Positions 34,771-43,164 of a stretch of 64,000 bases of DNA are shown here, piece by piece. The DNA is taken from contig NZ_JARJBB010000001.1 of NCBI RefSeq assembly GCF_029269835.1, positions 248,001-312,000 of the forward strand, read 5' to 3'. Within the stretch, counting starts at the first letter, position 1. Every line of letters begins with the position of its first letter. Made by a program: the position numbers and the translations under genes. The DNA comes from Streptomyces tropicalis (GTDB lineage Bacteria > Actinomycetota > Actinomycetes > Streptomycetales > Streptomycetaceae). The notes under the pieces are model-generated. The model was not told the origin of the DNA and did no database searches. It saw only the letters and a program-made list of their open reading frames with translations.

Positions 34771-35514
34771 CTACAGGCCGGACTCGGTGGTGCGCACCAG
34801 GATCCGGCGGCAGTTCTCGCAGCGCACGACCGTGTCGGGGGCGGCCGCGCGGATCTCGCTCAGCTCGGTGATGGCGAGCTCCTGGCGGCAGCCCTGGCAG
34901 GTGCGCTGGTACAGCTTGGCCGCACCGATGCCGCCCTGCTGCCCGCGCAGCTTGTCGTAGAGCTTCAGCAGGTCCGCGGGGACGGAGCCGGCGACGACCT
35001 CGCGCTCCTTGGACACCGACGCGGCCTCGCCGTCGATCTCCTCGAAGGCGGCGTCCCGGCGCCCGGTCGCGTCGTCGATCTTCGCCTGGACGGAGCCGAC
35101 GCGCTCGGTCAGCTCCGCGACCCGCTCCTGGGCGGCCTCGCGGCGCTCCATGACCTCGAGGACGACGTCCTCCAGGTCGCCCTGCCGCTTCGCGAGGGAG
35201 ACGATCTCGTGCTGGAGGTTGGCGAGGTCCTTCGGCGAGGTGATCGCGCCGGAGTCCAGGCGCTGCTGGTCGCGGGCGGCGCGCTGGCGCACCTGGTCCA
35301 CGTCCTGCTCGGCCTTGGTCTGCTCGCGGGCGGTGTCGCTGTCCTGGGTCTGCGCGGCGACCAGCAGGTCGCGCAGCTGGGTGAGGTCCTTGGTCAGCGA
35401 CTCGATCTCGGCGTGCTCGGGCAGCGACCGGCGCTTGTGCGCGAGCTGCTGCAGGCGCACGTCCAGGGCCTGCACGTCGAGGAGTCGGATCTGGTCGGCG
35501 GGCGCGGCGTTCAG
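34771..35514 (-). CDS. Coiled-coil C4-type zinc-ribbon protein
   Basis: A 247-residue protein with a long antiparallel coiled coil (about residues 10-180, rich in Gln, Glu, Arg and Leu) and a C-terminal zinc ribbon with CQGC and CENC pairs. Family members are widespread in actinobacteria and may act in translation or DNA transactions, but the function is not established. The start is taken as CTG at 35514 because NAAPADQIRLLDVQALD matches the N-terminus I remember for homologues. A GTG at 35475 is the first standard start. It lies 12 bp upstream of the RNase H gene and 13 bp downstream of the Nif3-like gene, so all three form an operon. Confidence 0.85.
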   Translation of the reverse strand: MNAAPADQIRLLDVQALDVRLQQLAHKRRSLPEHAEIESLTKDLTQLRDLLVAAQTQDSDTAREQTKAEQDVDQVRQRAARDQQRLDSGAITSPKDLANLQHEIVSLAKRQGDLEDVVLEVMERREAAQERVAELTERVGSVQAKIDDATGRRDAAFEEIDGEAASVSKEREVVAGSVPADLLKLYDKLRGQQGGIGAAKLYQRTCQGCRQELAITELSEIRAAAPDTVVRCENCRRILVRTTESGL

Positions 35515-35527
35515 TTGGGGGCTCCCG

Positions 35528-36376
35528 TTAGCTAGTGGTGGCGGTGGACGCCGCGTGGGCGGTCCAGGGGTCGGTGACCGTCTTGGAGACGTGGACGCGC
35601 AGGTCCCATCCGTGCCGGTCGGAGATCTGGTCGAGCTGCGCGGCGGCCAGCTCGCACCAGGGCCACTCGGTGGCCCAGTGCGCCGCGTCGAGCAGCGCGA
35701 GGGATCCGTGGGTGCGGTCCGCGACGGCCTCGGACGCCGGGTGGTGGCGCAGGTCCGCGGTGAGGAAGGCGTCCACGCCGGCGGCGCGCACGGCGTCGAA
35801 GAGGCCGTCGCCGGAGCCGCCGCTGACGGCGACGGTGCGGACCACGGCCTCCGCGTCGCCGGCGACGCGGACGCCCTGCGCGGTGGCGGGCAGCCGCTCG
35901 GCTGCGCGGGCGGCGAGTTCGCGGACGGTGATGGGGTGGTCGAGTTCGCAGATCCGGCCCAGCCCGCGGCGGCCCGCGGGGTCGCCGGCGTCGGGCACCA
36001 GGGGGCCCACCACGCGCAGGTCGAGCGCGCCGGCGAGGGCGTCGGAGACTCCCGGGTCGGCGGTGTCGGCGTTGGTGTGCGCCACGTGCAGCGCGACGTC
36101 GTGCTTGATGAGGGTGTGCACCACGCGGCCCTTGAAGGTGGAGGCCGCGACCGTCGTCGTCCCGCGCAGGTAGAGCGGGTGGTGGGTGACGAGCAGGTCG
36201 GCGCCCAGCTTCACCGCCTCGTCGACGATCTCCTGGACCGGGTCGACCGCGAACAGCACGCGGCGGACCTCCTGGTCGGGGTCGCCCACGACGGTGCCGA
36301 CCGCGTCCCAGGACTCGGCCCGCTCGGCGGGCCACAGGTCGTTCAGCGCGGCGATGACTTCAGACAGACGGGGCAC
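35528..36376 (-). CDS. Nif3-like dinuclear metal-centre protein
   Basis: A 282-residue protein of the NIF3/YbgI (GTP cyclohydrolase I type 2 homologue) family, forming a hexameric toroid with a two-metal site. Metal ligands are visible in VTHHPLYLRG near residue 67 and AHTNADTAD near 103, and in the C-terminal FLTADLRHHPASEA and LLDAAHWATEWP. The biochemical role is unsettled; housekeeping metabolite repair is often proposed. The GTG start at 36376 gives the standard length. It is the first gene of the operon with the zinc-ribbon and RNase H genes. Confidence 0.92.
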   Translation of the reverse strand: MPRLSEVIAALNDLWPAERAESWDAVGTVVGDPDQEVRRVLFAVDPVQEIVDEAVKLGADLLVTHHPLYLRGTTTVAASTFKGRVVHTLIKHDVALHVAHTNADTADPGVSDALAGALDLRVVGPLVPDAGDPAGRRGLGRICELDHPITVRELAARAAERLPATAQGVRVAGDAEAVVRTVAVSGGSGDGLFDAVRAAGVDAFLTADLRHHPASEAVADRTHGSLALLDAAHWATEWPWCELAAAQLDQISDRHGWDLRVHVSKTVTDPWTAHAASTATTS

Positions 36377-36575
36377 GGGTGCAAGGCTACCTGCCCGTAC
36401 TGCGCCGCCGTACCGGTGCCGCCCGCCCCGGTGGCGGCCCCCGGCGTCCAGCACAGGGCTCTCCGTTCCCTCAGGCGAATCGCTTCTGCACCACCCTTAT
36501 GTGTGAAGCCGCCGCCCGCCGCCCCACCCGCTGCGCGGGCGAAAACTAGCGTCACCCACCGGAGGTGACCGAACG

Positions 36576-37925
36576 ATGACGGCCTGTGCGTCTCCCAAGC
36601 TCCCGGCGGCGTTCGAGCAGGGGGTGGTCCCACCGCCGACGGCGGAGCAGGAGCCCGGCGACGCGCCGCGGGCAGGCTGCACGATCACCGCGGACGGCGC
36701 GTACGCGGCCCGTCTCGCCCGCCGGGGAGACTCCCTGTTCCCGGAGCGCTGGACGCTGGACGGCCCCGAGCCCTACGCGGTGCCGCTGCCGGGGAACCAG
36801 CCCGAGGAGCCCGGCACCGAGGTCCAGCCGATGGGCGACGGCCGGGTCCTGGTCCGGCGGCTCGCGGCCGGCCGGCACACGTTCGCGCTGCTGTACCCGA
36901 CCGGTCCGGGCACCGGTGAGCTGGCGCTCGGCGCGGTGGAGTGCCCGGAGGGCACCGGGCTGCGGCTGCTGCCCCCGGCGCCCTGCGGCGGGCGGGCCTA
37001 CGCGATCGCCGTGGGCCGCCGGTCGACCGCGGTGTGGCTGGTGGTGGGCGGCGCCCTCGGGCCGGAGCTGGTGGCGGAGGTGCCGGGCCGCTGCTCGGGC
37101 GGGGTGTGGCTGGACCGCTCGGGGCGGATGCTGGCCCTGGACCGGGAGATCGCCGGGCGGACGCGGACGGTCGTGGTGGACCTGGAGTGCGAGGGCGAGG
37201 TGTCGCCGCTGCTCCAGATCGCGCCGGGCAGCGACGACCGGCTGCTGCTCGCCGACCCGGACAGCGGGCTGCTGCTGATCCGCTCGGACGCCCCCTCCCC
37301 CGGGCAGCCCCGGCTGGGCTGGGGCGTCCTCGGCAGCGCGCTGCCGGTGCGGTTCCCCGCGTGCCTGCGGCTGGCGGACTGCGTGGTGACGCCGTTCGCG
37401 ATCCAGCCGGGGCAGGTGCTGACGCCGGAGCACTGCGCGGTCGCCCTGCACTGCGAGGGCGCGCTCGGCAGCTGGGTCGGGATGTGGCGCCCCGCCGACC
37501 GCCGGGTGCACCATCTCCCGGCACCGGAGGGGTGGTTGGCGGGCGCGGGCCGGTGGACTCCGGAGGCCGAGCTGTGCCTGCCGTACGCCACCGAGGAGGT
37601 GCCCTGCGCGGTGGCGCGGTGGGCGGCGCCCCCGCGTCCGGCGCCGTGCGCGGCGGACGGTCCGGACCCGGCGGACGCGCGGGCGACGGGGCCGGACGGG
37701 GGGCCGCCGCACCCGGCGGACGGGCCCGCGCTGCCCTCGTTCCCGCAGGAGGGACCCCGGATGGGGCCGCAGGAGGGACCCCGGATGGGACCGCAGGCGG
37801 GGCTGCAGGCAGCACTGCACGCGGACGATCCGGCCGACCCGGCGCGGCAGGCCGCGGCGGCCGACGCGCCGCGCCCGGTTCCGCTGCAGCAGGCACCCCT
37901 GACAGGTCGTATGGCGGGCACGTAA
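36576..37925 (+). CDS. Propeller-like conserved hypothetical protein
   Basis: A 449-residue protein with no catalytic motif that I recognise. Residues ~30-345 are a run of short beta strands with repeating patterns such as GDGRVLVRRLAAG, GGVWLDRSGRMLALDREIAG and SDDRLLLADPDSGLLLI, typical of a beta-propeller. The last 100 residues are Pro/Ala/Gly-rich and include a duplicated EGPRMGPQ. It has no signal peptide, so is cytoplasmic. GGAGGTG lies before the ATG and TAGCGT (36547-36552) may be the -10 element. Confidence 0.7.
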   Translation: MTACASPKLPAAFEQGVVPPPTAEQEPGDAPRAGCTITADGAYAARLARRGDSLFPERWTLDGPEPYAVPLPGNQPEEPGTEVQPMGDGRVLVRRLAAGRHTFALLYPTGPGTGELALGAVECPEGTGLRLLPPAPCGGRAYAIAVGRRSTAVWLVVGGALGPELVAEVPGRCSGGVWLDRSGRMLALDREIAGRTRTVVVDLECEGEVSPLLQIAPGSDDRLLLADPDSGLLLIRSDAPSPGQPRLGWGVLGSALPVRFPACLRLADCVVTPFAIQPGQVLTPEHCAVALHCEGALGSWVGMWRPADRRVHHLPAPEGWLAGAGRWTPEAELCLPYATEEVPCAVARWAAPPRPAPCAADGPDPADARATGPDGGPPHPADGPALPSFPQEGPRMGPQEGPRMGPQAGLQAALHADDPADPARQAAAADAPRPVPLQQAPLTGRMAGT

Positions 37926-38029
37926 CAAAGTCGTGCCGGTCGGCGTGGCCGCCTGGATCCGTTCCGAGGGGGGACGGTTAGACTCGCCCGGCTGTACGAA
38001 AGATGATGTTGACGGGGTGAGTTCTACCG

Positions 38030-38188
38030 ATGAGCGACGCCAGCACGACCCAGCCGCAGTCCGCCGGGGAGGCCGAGGAGGCCACCGGTCACGGCAAGCA
38101 CCGCGGCTCCGTCTCCTCCCAGGAGGCGGGGGCGACCCCCAGGGGTCGTCACCGCAAGCCGGGCGAGCAGTCCGAGGCGGCCGCCTGA
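38030..38188 (+). CDS. Small basic conserved hypothetical protein
   Basis: A 52-residue polar, disordered-looking peptide beginning MSDASTTQPQSAGEAEEATG and containing GKHRGSVSSQE and GRHRKPGEQ. Third-position GC is high and a strong terminator follows at once, which favours a real gene. It resembles short proteins annotated in other streptomycetes, from memory. Function unknown. Too short for routine gene calling. Confidence 0.6.
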   Translation: MSDASTTQPQSAGEAEEATGHGKHRGSVSSQEAGATPRGRHRKPGEQSEAAA

Positions 38189-38206
38189 CGGCGGTGGCAA
38201 CGGCGT

Positions 38207-38239
38207 ACGGCCCCGTCCTCCGGTGGAGGGCGGGGCCGT
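38207..38239. terminator. Strong bidirectional terminator
   Basis: Perfect 9-bp outer stem (38207-38215 with 38231-38239), extended by 4-5 more pairs to a 5-nt loop. It lies between the small protein gene and the convergent MaoC-type hydratase gene. Confidence 0.8.
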
Positions 38240-38285
38240 TCCGCGTCCGGGGCGCCCGTGCCGGGGCGGGTACCGGCGGGCGGGA

Positions 38286-39143
38286 TCAGGGGCGGGCGGC
38301 GACGGTACCGGCGAGGACGGGCGCGTCGCCCCGCTCGACCACGGTCACGCCGACCCGGACGGCTCCGGGCCGCCGCCACATGCGGATGCGCAGGGTCTCC
38401 CCCGGGTGCACCACCCCGGCGAAGCGCGCGTCGTAGGAGCGCACCCGGGTCACGTCGCCGCCGAGCAGGGTGTCCACGACGGCCTTGAGCGCCATGCCGT
38501 AGGTGCACAGCCCGTGCAGGATCGGCCGATCGAAGCCGGCACGCGCGGCGAAGCCGGGGTCGGCGTGGAGGGGGTTCAGGTCGCCGCTGAGGCGGTACAG
38601 GAGGGCCTGGTCCTCGCGGACCGGCCGTTCGGCCGTCAGGTCGGGCGGGCCGGCGGGCTCGTCGTGGCGGGCGGAGGGTCCGCGGTCGCCGCCCCAGCCG
38701 CCCTCCCCGCGGACGTAGATCCGCGTCTCGCCGGACCAGAGCGGGCCGTCGGCGTCGGCGGCCTCGGTGCGCAGCACGAGGACGGCCGCCGTGCCCTTGT
38801 CGTACACGGCGGCGATCCGGTCGGCGACCGTGGCGCGGCCGCGGGCCGGGAGCGGCCGGTGGACGGTGAGGGCCTGCCCGCCGTGCAGCACGTGGGCGAG
38901 GTCGACGTCGATCCCGGGCAGGGACAGGCCGCTGATCACTCCGGGCGGCCCGGAGCCGGCGACGGTGGCGAAGCTGGGCAGGACGTGCAGCCGGGACTCC
39001 AGCGTGTAGCGCAGCTCGCCGGGGTCGGTGGCGGGGACGCCCGCGCCGATGCCGAGGTGGTAGAGCTGGACGTCCTTGGCGGTCCAGGTGACGGTGCCGG
39101 TGCGGGGCTCGGCGGCGAGGGCCTGGGCGGCGTCGACGGGCAT
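38286..39143 (-). CDS. MaoC-type double hotdog enoyl-CoA hydratase
   Basis: A 285-residue (R)-specific 2-enoyl-CoA hydratase with two hotdog domains. The C-terminal domain carries the hydratase-2 motif: Asp/His in LLYRLSGDLNPLHADPGF near 190, followed by FDRPILHGLCTYG. The N-terminal domain is the inactive substrate-binding half, as in MFE-2-like enzymes. It would hydrate trans-2-enoyl-CoA in fatty acid or sterol side-chain breakdown. The ATG at 39143 gives normal length. It is monocistronic and divergent from the ABC exporter across a repeat-rich gap. Confidence 0.9.
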   Translation of the reverse strand: MPVDAAQALAAEPRTGTVTWTAKDVQLYHLGIGAGVPATDPGELRYTLESRLHVLPSFATVAGSGPPGVISGLSLPGIDVDLAHVLHGGQALTVHRPLPARGRATVADRIAAVYDKGTAAVLVLRTEAADADGPLWSGETRIYVRGEGGWGGDRGPSARHDEPAGPPDLTAERPVREDQALLYRLSGDLNPLHADPGFAARAGFDRPILHGLCTYGMALKAVVDTLLGGDVTRVRSYDARFAGVVHPGETLRIRMWRRPGAVRVGVTVVERGDAPVLAGTVAARP

Positions 39144-39339
39144 GGGGCTCCTGAGGGTCGTGCGCACCGGTGCGGCCCGCGGTGCGGGCGGACCGCGGGC
39201 CGCACCTCGGTCGTCGCGGGCCGTACGGGAACGCGGGCACTCCGCCTCGGCCGCGGGCCGGGCCCGAGGAGCGAAGGCGGCCGCTCCGGCGTCCCCTTTG
39301 TATAACCCGGCCTTCCGGGTGGGGGAAGCACACCGGAGG

Positions 39340-39418
39340 TCCGGCAGTCCGGCAGTCCGGCGGACCGGGGTCCGGCAGTCCGGCGGACCGGAGTCCGGCA
39401 GTCCGGAGTCCGGCGGGA
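39340..39418. repeat. Tandem TCCGGCAG/TCCGGCGGAC repeats in an intergenic region
   Basis: The 345-bp gap 39144-39488 contains a run of short direct repeats (units TCCGGCAG, CCGGCGGAC and GAGTCCGGCAG) covering about 80 bp, some 50-130 bp upstream of the ABC-gene promoter. The rest of the gap shows TATAACC at 39301-39307 and a small CCCGGCCTTCCGGGT hairpin but no gene. Confidence 0.6.
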
Positions 39419-39453
39419 CATTTGTCCTGCCCGAGTCCGTACAACCGCCTCTG

Positions 39454-39481
39454 TTGGGCGGGCCCTTACCGCTCGTAGCGT
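39454..39481 (+). promoter_or_regulatory. Promoter of a leaderless ABC exporter transcript
   Basis: TTGGGC (39454-39459), 16 bases, then TAGCGT (39476-39481). The ATG at 39489 is seven bases after the -10 element, so the message probably begins at its start codon. Confidence 0.55.
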
Positions 39482-39488
39482 CGTGGGC

Positions 39489-40400
39489 ATGATGAAGACA
39501 CCGGGGACGCACCCGGCCGTGTCCTTCACGGGGGTCGTCAGGACGTTCGGTGCCGTGCGCGCCGTCGACGGCGTGGACCTGCGCATCGGCCGGGGCGGGA
39601 CGGTGGCCCTGCTCGGCCGCAACGGCGCGGGCAAGTCGACGGCGATCGCGCTGCTGCTCGGCCTGCTGGAACCCGACTCGGGGACGGTCGGGCTGTTCGG
39701 CGCACCACCGGAGCGGGCGGTGCGGGAGGGGCTGGTGGGGGCCATGCTGCAGGACGCGCGGGCGGTGCCCCGGGTCACCGTGGGCGAGCTGGTCGCGTTC
39801 GTCGCGGGCCGCTACCCCGACCCGCTGCCCGTGGACCGCGCGCTGCGGAGCGCGGGGATCGCCGAACTGGCGGGCCGCCGTGTGGACCGGATCTCCGGCG
39901 GCCAGGCGCAGCGGGTGCGGTTCGCGGTCGCGCTGGCCGGGAACCCGGCGCTGCTCGTACTGGACGAACCCACCGCGGCCCTCGACGTCGAGGCCCGGCG
40001 CGCCTTCTGGGAGGCGCTGCGCGCGGACGCTCGGGACGGCCGGACGGTGCTGTTCTCCACGCACTACCTGGAGGAGGCCGACGCGTACGCGGACCGGATC
40101 CTCGTGCTGGACCGCGGCCGGATCGTCGCCGACGGCACCGGCGAGGAGCTGCGCCGGGCCGCGGGCGGCGGTCTCGTCGGCGTCGACCTGGCGGGCCGGA
40201 CCGCCTCCAGGCTGGAACTGCTGCCGGGCGTGCGGTCGGTGGAGGTGCGCGGGGACCGGGCGCGGCTGCGCACGGACGACCCGGACGCGACGGTGGTCGC
40301 CCTGGCCGGGCTCGGCGCGATCCGGAACCTGGAGGTCGCCCCGGCGTCGCTGGACGACGCCTTCCTCGCCCTGACCGCGCGCGGGAGGGAGGCGGCGTGA
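39489..40400 (+). CDS. ABC transporter ATP-binding protein, two-component-linked exporter
   Basis: A 303-residue ATPase of the ABC-2 exporter class. Walker A LLGRNGAGKSTA is near residue 39, signature ISGGQAQRVRFA near 138 and Walker B LLVLDEPTAALDVEARR near 157. The C-terminal part has the regulatory fold seen in CcmA/DrrA-like ATPases. It is co-transcribed with a permease, a histidine kinase and a response regulator, an arrangement common for lipid, fatty-acid or antibiotic-stress exporters. A GTG at 39483 is an alternative start. Confidence 0.92.
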   Translation: MMKTPGTHPAVSFTGVVRTFGAVRAVDGVDLRIGRGGTVALLGRNGAGKSTAIALLLGLLEPDSGTVGLFGAPPERAVREGLVGAMLQDARAVPRVTVGELVAFVAGRYPDPLPVDRALRSAGIAELAGRRVDRISGGQAQRVRFAVALAGNPALLVLDEPTAALDVEARRAFWEALRADARDGRTVLFSTHYLEEADAYADRILVLDRGRIVADGTGEELRRAAGGGLVGVDLAGRTASRLELLPGVRSVEVRGDRARLRTDDPDATVVALAGLGAIRNLEVAPASLDDAFLALTARGREAA

Positions 40401-41119
40401 TGGGGGCCTATCTGCGGCTGGAGGTGCGGCGGACGCTGCGCGACCCGGGCTTCGTGATCGGCGGGATCGCGATGCCGGTGCTGATGTACCTGCTCTTCAC
40501 CCACCTCGGCGGCGGCCAGGACGCCGGGTGGCGCACCGCCTCCATGGTCGGCATGGCCGCGTACGGGGCGGTCGGCTCCGCCCTCGGCACCGGCGGCGGC
40601 GTCGCCGAGGACCGCACGGTCGGCTGGCTGCGGCAGCTGCGGGTGACGCCCATGCCTGCGCGGCAGGTGGTGGCCGGCCGGGCGCTGACCGGTTCGGTGA
40701 CCGTGCTGCCCGCGATCACGGCGGTGCTCGCGGCGGGCGGCCTGGCCGACGGGGTGCGGCTGGCCCTCTGGCAGTGGGTGCTGACCGCGCTGTGCCTGTG
40801 GCTCGGCTCGATCCCGTTCACCCTGCTCGGACTGGGCAACGGCTACCGGCTGACCGCGCAGACCACGGGCGTGGCGAACATGGTGTGCAATCTGGGGCTC
40901 GCCGTCCTCGGCGGCCTGTGGTTCCCTGTCGTCCTCTTCCCGCCCTGGCTGCGCACGCTGTCCGCGTACATGCCCACCTGCCGTTTCGCCGCGATCGGGT
41001 CGGCGGTCACCGAGGGACACCTCCCCCCGATCGGTGCGATCCTCGTCCTGACCGCCTGGCTGCTGGTGTTCGGTGCGTACGCCGTCCTGTCGCACCGCCG
41101 CGGCGCGGGCGCCGTCTGA
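40400..41119 (+). CDS. ABC-2 type transporter permease
   Basis: A 239-residue membrane permease with six hydrophobic segments, partner of the preceding ATPase. Features include VGWLRQLRVTPMPARQVVAGR in the first cytoplasmic loop and GGLWFPVVLFPPWLRTLSAYMPTCRF, the ABC-2 signature region. The start is ATG 40400, sharing one base with the ATPase stop; GGGAGGGAGG lies at good spacing. An adjoining GTG at 40397 is equally possible. Confidence 0.9.
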   Translation: MGAYLRLEVRRTLRDPGFVIGGIAMPVLMYLLFTHLGGGQDAGWRTASMVGMAAYGAVGSALGTGGGVAEDRTVGWLRQLRVTPMPARQVVAGRALTGSVTVLPAITAVLAAGGLADGVRLALWQWVLTALCLWLGSIPFTLLGLGNGYRLTAQTTGVANMVCNLGLAVLGGLWFPVVLFPPWLRTLSAYMPTCRFAAIGSAVTEGHLPPIGAILVLTAWLLVFGAYAVLSHRRGAGAV

Positions 41120-41134
41120 ACAGGGGGAACGGGG

Positions 41135-42433
41135 ATGACCGGGAGAGACGGGGTGCGCAGCCGGTGGGCACGGGGACGTGCGGCGCCGCGGCAGGGGCGC
41201 GAGCGGACGCGGCGGCGCCCGGAGGACGTGCGGCGGGCGAAGGCCGCGTGCCGGGCGGCGCGCCGGGCAGGGAAGGCCGAGGAGCACCCGGGCCCGCCGG
41301 CCAACGGCTTCAGCCTGCTGCCGTGGCTGCTGATGGGCATGGGTGCCTTCTCCAACGTCTTCCAGGGGCGGACGCCCGACCCGTGGATCGGCGGGCTGGG
41401 GCTGCTCGCCTTCAACTCCCTCTACATCTATGTGGCGTTCCGCGCCTTCGACCGGGAGCGGCGGGCGGCGCTCCCCACCCGGGTCGCCCTCGGCGTGCTC
41501 GCCGCCGTCACGTGCACCCTGGCGGCCGGCTACGGGGGCACCTGGCTGCTGTTCTTCCCGCTGCTGGGCCTGGCGACGGGCGCCGTGCTGCGCGGACCGC
41601 AGCTGCGGGGCCTCGGCACCGCCGTGGCCGTGCTCGCGGGTGTCGTCTCCGGTCTGCGCGACGGCTGGAACGGACTCGGCATCGCCTACGCGACGTGGAT
41701 CTCCACGATGGTGACGGCCGCGATCCTGTCCCTGTCCGAGGCCGTGCGGGAACTGCGCGCCGCCCGGGAGGAGCTGGCGCGCCGCGCGGTGGAGCAGGAG
41801 CGGCTGCGCTTCTCCCGCGACCTGCACGACCTGCTCGGCCACACCCTGTCGGTGATCGTGGTGAAGTCGGAGGCGGCGCGGCGGCTGGCGCCCCGGGACA
41901 TGGCGGCGGCGCTGGCGCAGGTCACCGACATCGAGTCGGTGGGCCGCCAGGCGCTGACCGAGATACGGGAGGCCGTCACCGGCTACCGGCAGGGCAGCCT
42001 CAGCACCGAACTGGACGGCGCCCGCTCGGCGCTGGCCGCCGCCGGGATCGAGCCCGTGGTGCAGCGCTCGGGTGCGCCGCTCGCCCCGCAGACCGAGGCC
42101 CTGCTGGGCTGGGTGGTCCGCGAGGCGGTCACCAACGCCGTACGGCACAGCGGCGCGCGCCGGTGCGAGATCACCGTCGACCGCAGCGCCGAGCGGGTCA
42201 GGCTGCGGGTGTGCGACGACGGCGACGGGTCGGCGTCCCGGCCGGTCCCGGAGGGCGTCGGCGGCACCGGGCTCACGGGGCTGACGGAACGCCTCGCGGC
42301 GGCCGGCGGCTCCCTGCGGGCGGGGCCGTCGCCGCGCGGCGGCTTCACGGTCACCGCCGAACTCCCGGTGGGCGCCGACGACATCGCGGAACCGTCCGGC
42401 TCCCCCCTCGCCCCGGCGCCCGGGACGGTATGA
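41135..42433 (+). CDS. DesK-type sensor histidine kinase
   Basis: A 432-residue kinase. A strongly basic N-terminus of about 50 residues precedes a five- or six-segment membrane sensor (about 60-200). The dimerisation and phospho-acceptor helix carries RDLHDLLGHTLSVIV with His near 230. The HATPase_c domain has EAVTNAVRHSGA (N-box) and GTGLTGLTER (G-box). It probably senses the state of the membrane or a lipophilic compound and controls the ABC exporter through the response regulator that follows. Confidence 0.92.
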   Translation: MTGRDGVRSRWARGRAAPRQGRERTRRRPEDVRRAKAACRAARRAGKAEEHPGPPANGFSLLPWLLMGMGAFSNVFQGRTPDPWIGGLGLLAFNSLYIYVAFRAFDRERRAALPTRVALGVLAAVTCTLAAGYGGTWLLFFPLLGLATGAVLRGPQLRGLGTAVAVLAGVVSGLRDGWNGLGIAYATWISTMVTAAILSLSEAVRELRAAREELARRAVEQERLRFSRDLHDLLGHTLSVIVVKSEAARRLAPRDMAAALAQVTDIESVGRQALTEIREAVTGYRQGSLSTELDGARSALAAAGIEPVVQRSGAPLAPQTEALLGWVVREAVTNAVRHSGARRCEITVDRSAERVRLRVCDDGDGSASRPVPEGVGGTGLTGLTERLAAAGGSLRAGPSPRGGFTVTAELPVGADDIAEPSGSPLAPAPGTV

Positions 42434-42465
42434 CCGCCGGGCTCACGCGAAGGGCCGCGGATCCC

Positions 42466-42477
42466 TACGCTTGAGCC
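42466..42477 (+). promoter_or_regulatory. Leaderless internal promoter of the response regulator gene
   Basis: TACGCT (42466-42471) followed by six bases and the GTG start, with no ribosome site. This suggests an extra transcript for the regulator alone, besides read-through from the operon. Confidence 0.45.
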
Positions 42478-43119
42478 GTGAACGAGATGCCGCGGGACCA
42501 CCGCCCCGCCCCGTCCGTCCGGGTCCTGCTGGCCGAGGACCAGGGCATGATGCGCGGCGCCCTCGCGCTGCTGCTCGGCATGGAGCCGGACATCAGCGTG
42601 GTGGCGCAGGTCGGGGCGGGCGACGCGATCGTGGACGCCGCGCTGGCCCACCGGCCCGACGTGGCCCTGCTGGACATCGAACTCCCGGGCCGCAGCGGCC
42701 TGGACGCGGCCGCCGACCTGCGCCGGGAGGTGCCGGACTGCCGGGTGCTGATCCTGACCACGTTCGGCCGGCCCGGGTATCTGCGCCGGGCCATGGAGGC
42801 GGGCGCGGCGGGCTTCCTGGTCAAGGACGGGCCGGTGGAGGAACTGGCCGCGGCGATCCGCCGGGTGCTCGCCGGGGAGACGGTGGTCGACCCGGTGCTC
42901 GCCGCGGCGGCCCTCAGCGCCGGTCCGAGCCCGCTGACGGCCCGCGAGTGCGACGCGCTGAAGGCCTCGGCCGACGGGGCGACCGTCGCGGACGTCGCCG
43001 GCCGGCTGCACCTGTCGGAGTCCACCGTCCGCAACTACCTCTCCTCGGCCATCGGCAAGACCGGAACCCGCAACCGCATGGAGGCGGTCCGCGAGGCCCG
43101 CCGGCAGGGGTGGCTGTAG
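42478..43119 (+). CDS. NarL/DesR-type response regulator
   Basis: A 213-residue regulator. Receiver domain residues 13-130 with acidic pocket AEDQ near 19, phosphorylation Asp66 in ALLDIELPG, and Lys in FLVKDGPVEE near 114. The LuxR-type helix-turn-helix (LTARECDALKASADGATVADVAG, then LHLSESTVRNYLSSAIGKTG) is at 150-200. It pairs with the kinase 44 bp upstream and very likely regulates the ABC exporter promoter. Confidence 0.93.
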   Translation: MNEMPRDHRPAPSVRVLLAEDQGMMRGALALLLGMEPDISVVAQVGAGDAIVDAALAHRPDVALLDIELPGRSGLDAAADLRREVPDCRVLILTTFGRPGYLRRAMEAGAAGFLVKDGPVEELAAAIRRVLAGETVVDPVLAAAALSAGPSPLTARECDALKASADGATVADVAGRLHLSESTVRNYLSSAIGKTGTRNRMEAVREARRQGWL

Positions 43120-43164
43120 AGCGGGGTCCCCTGCCGGAGGAGCCCTGGCCGGACTCCGGCTGCC

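Noticed and set aside
39340..39418. Possible CRISPR or origin iterons
   Set aside because: Units are only 8-11 bp, irregular and without spacers or an A/T-rich unwinding region.
40064..42148. 694-codon minus-strand frame opposite the ABC permease and kinase
   Set aside because: Shadow of well-supported plus-strand genes.
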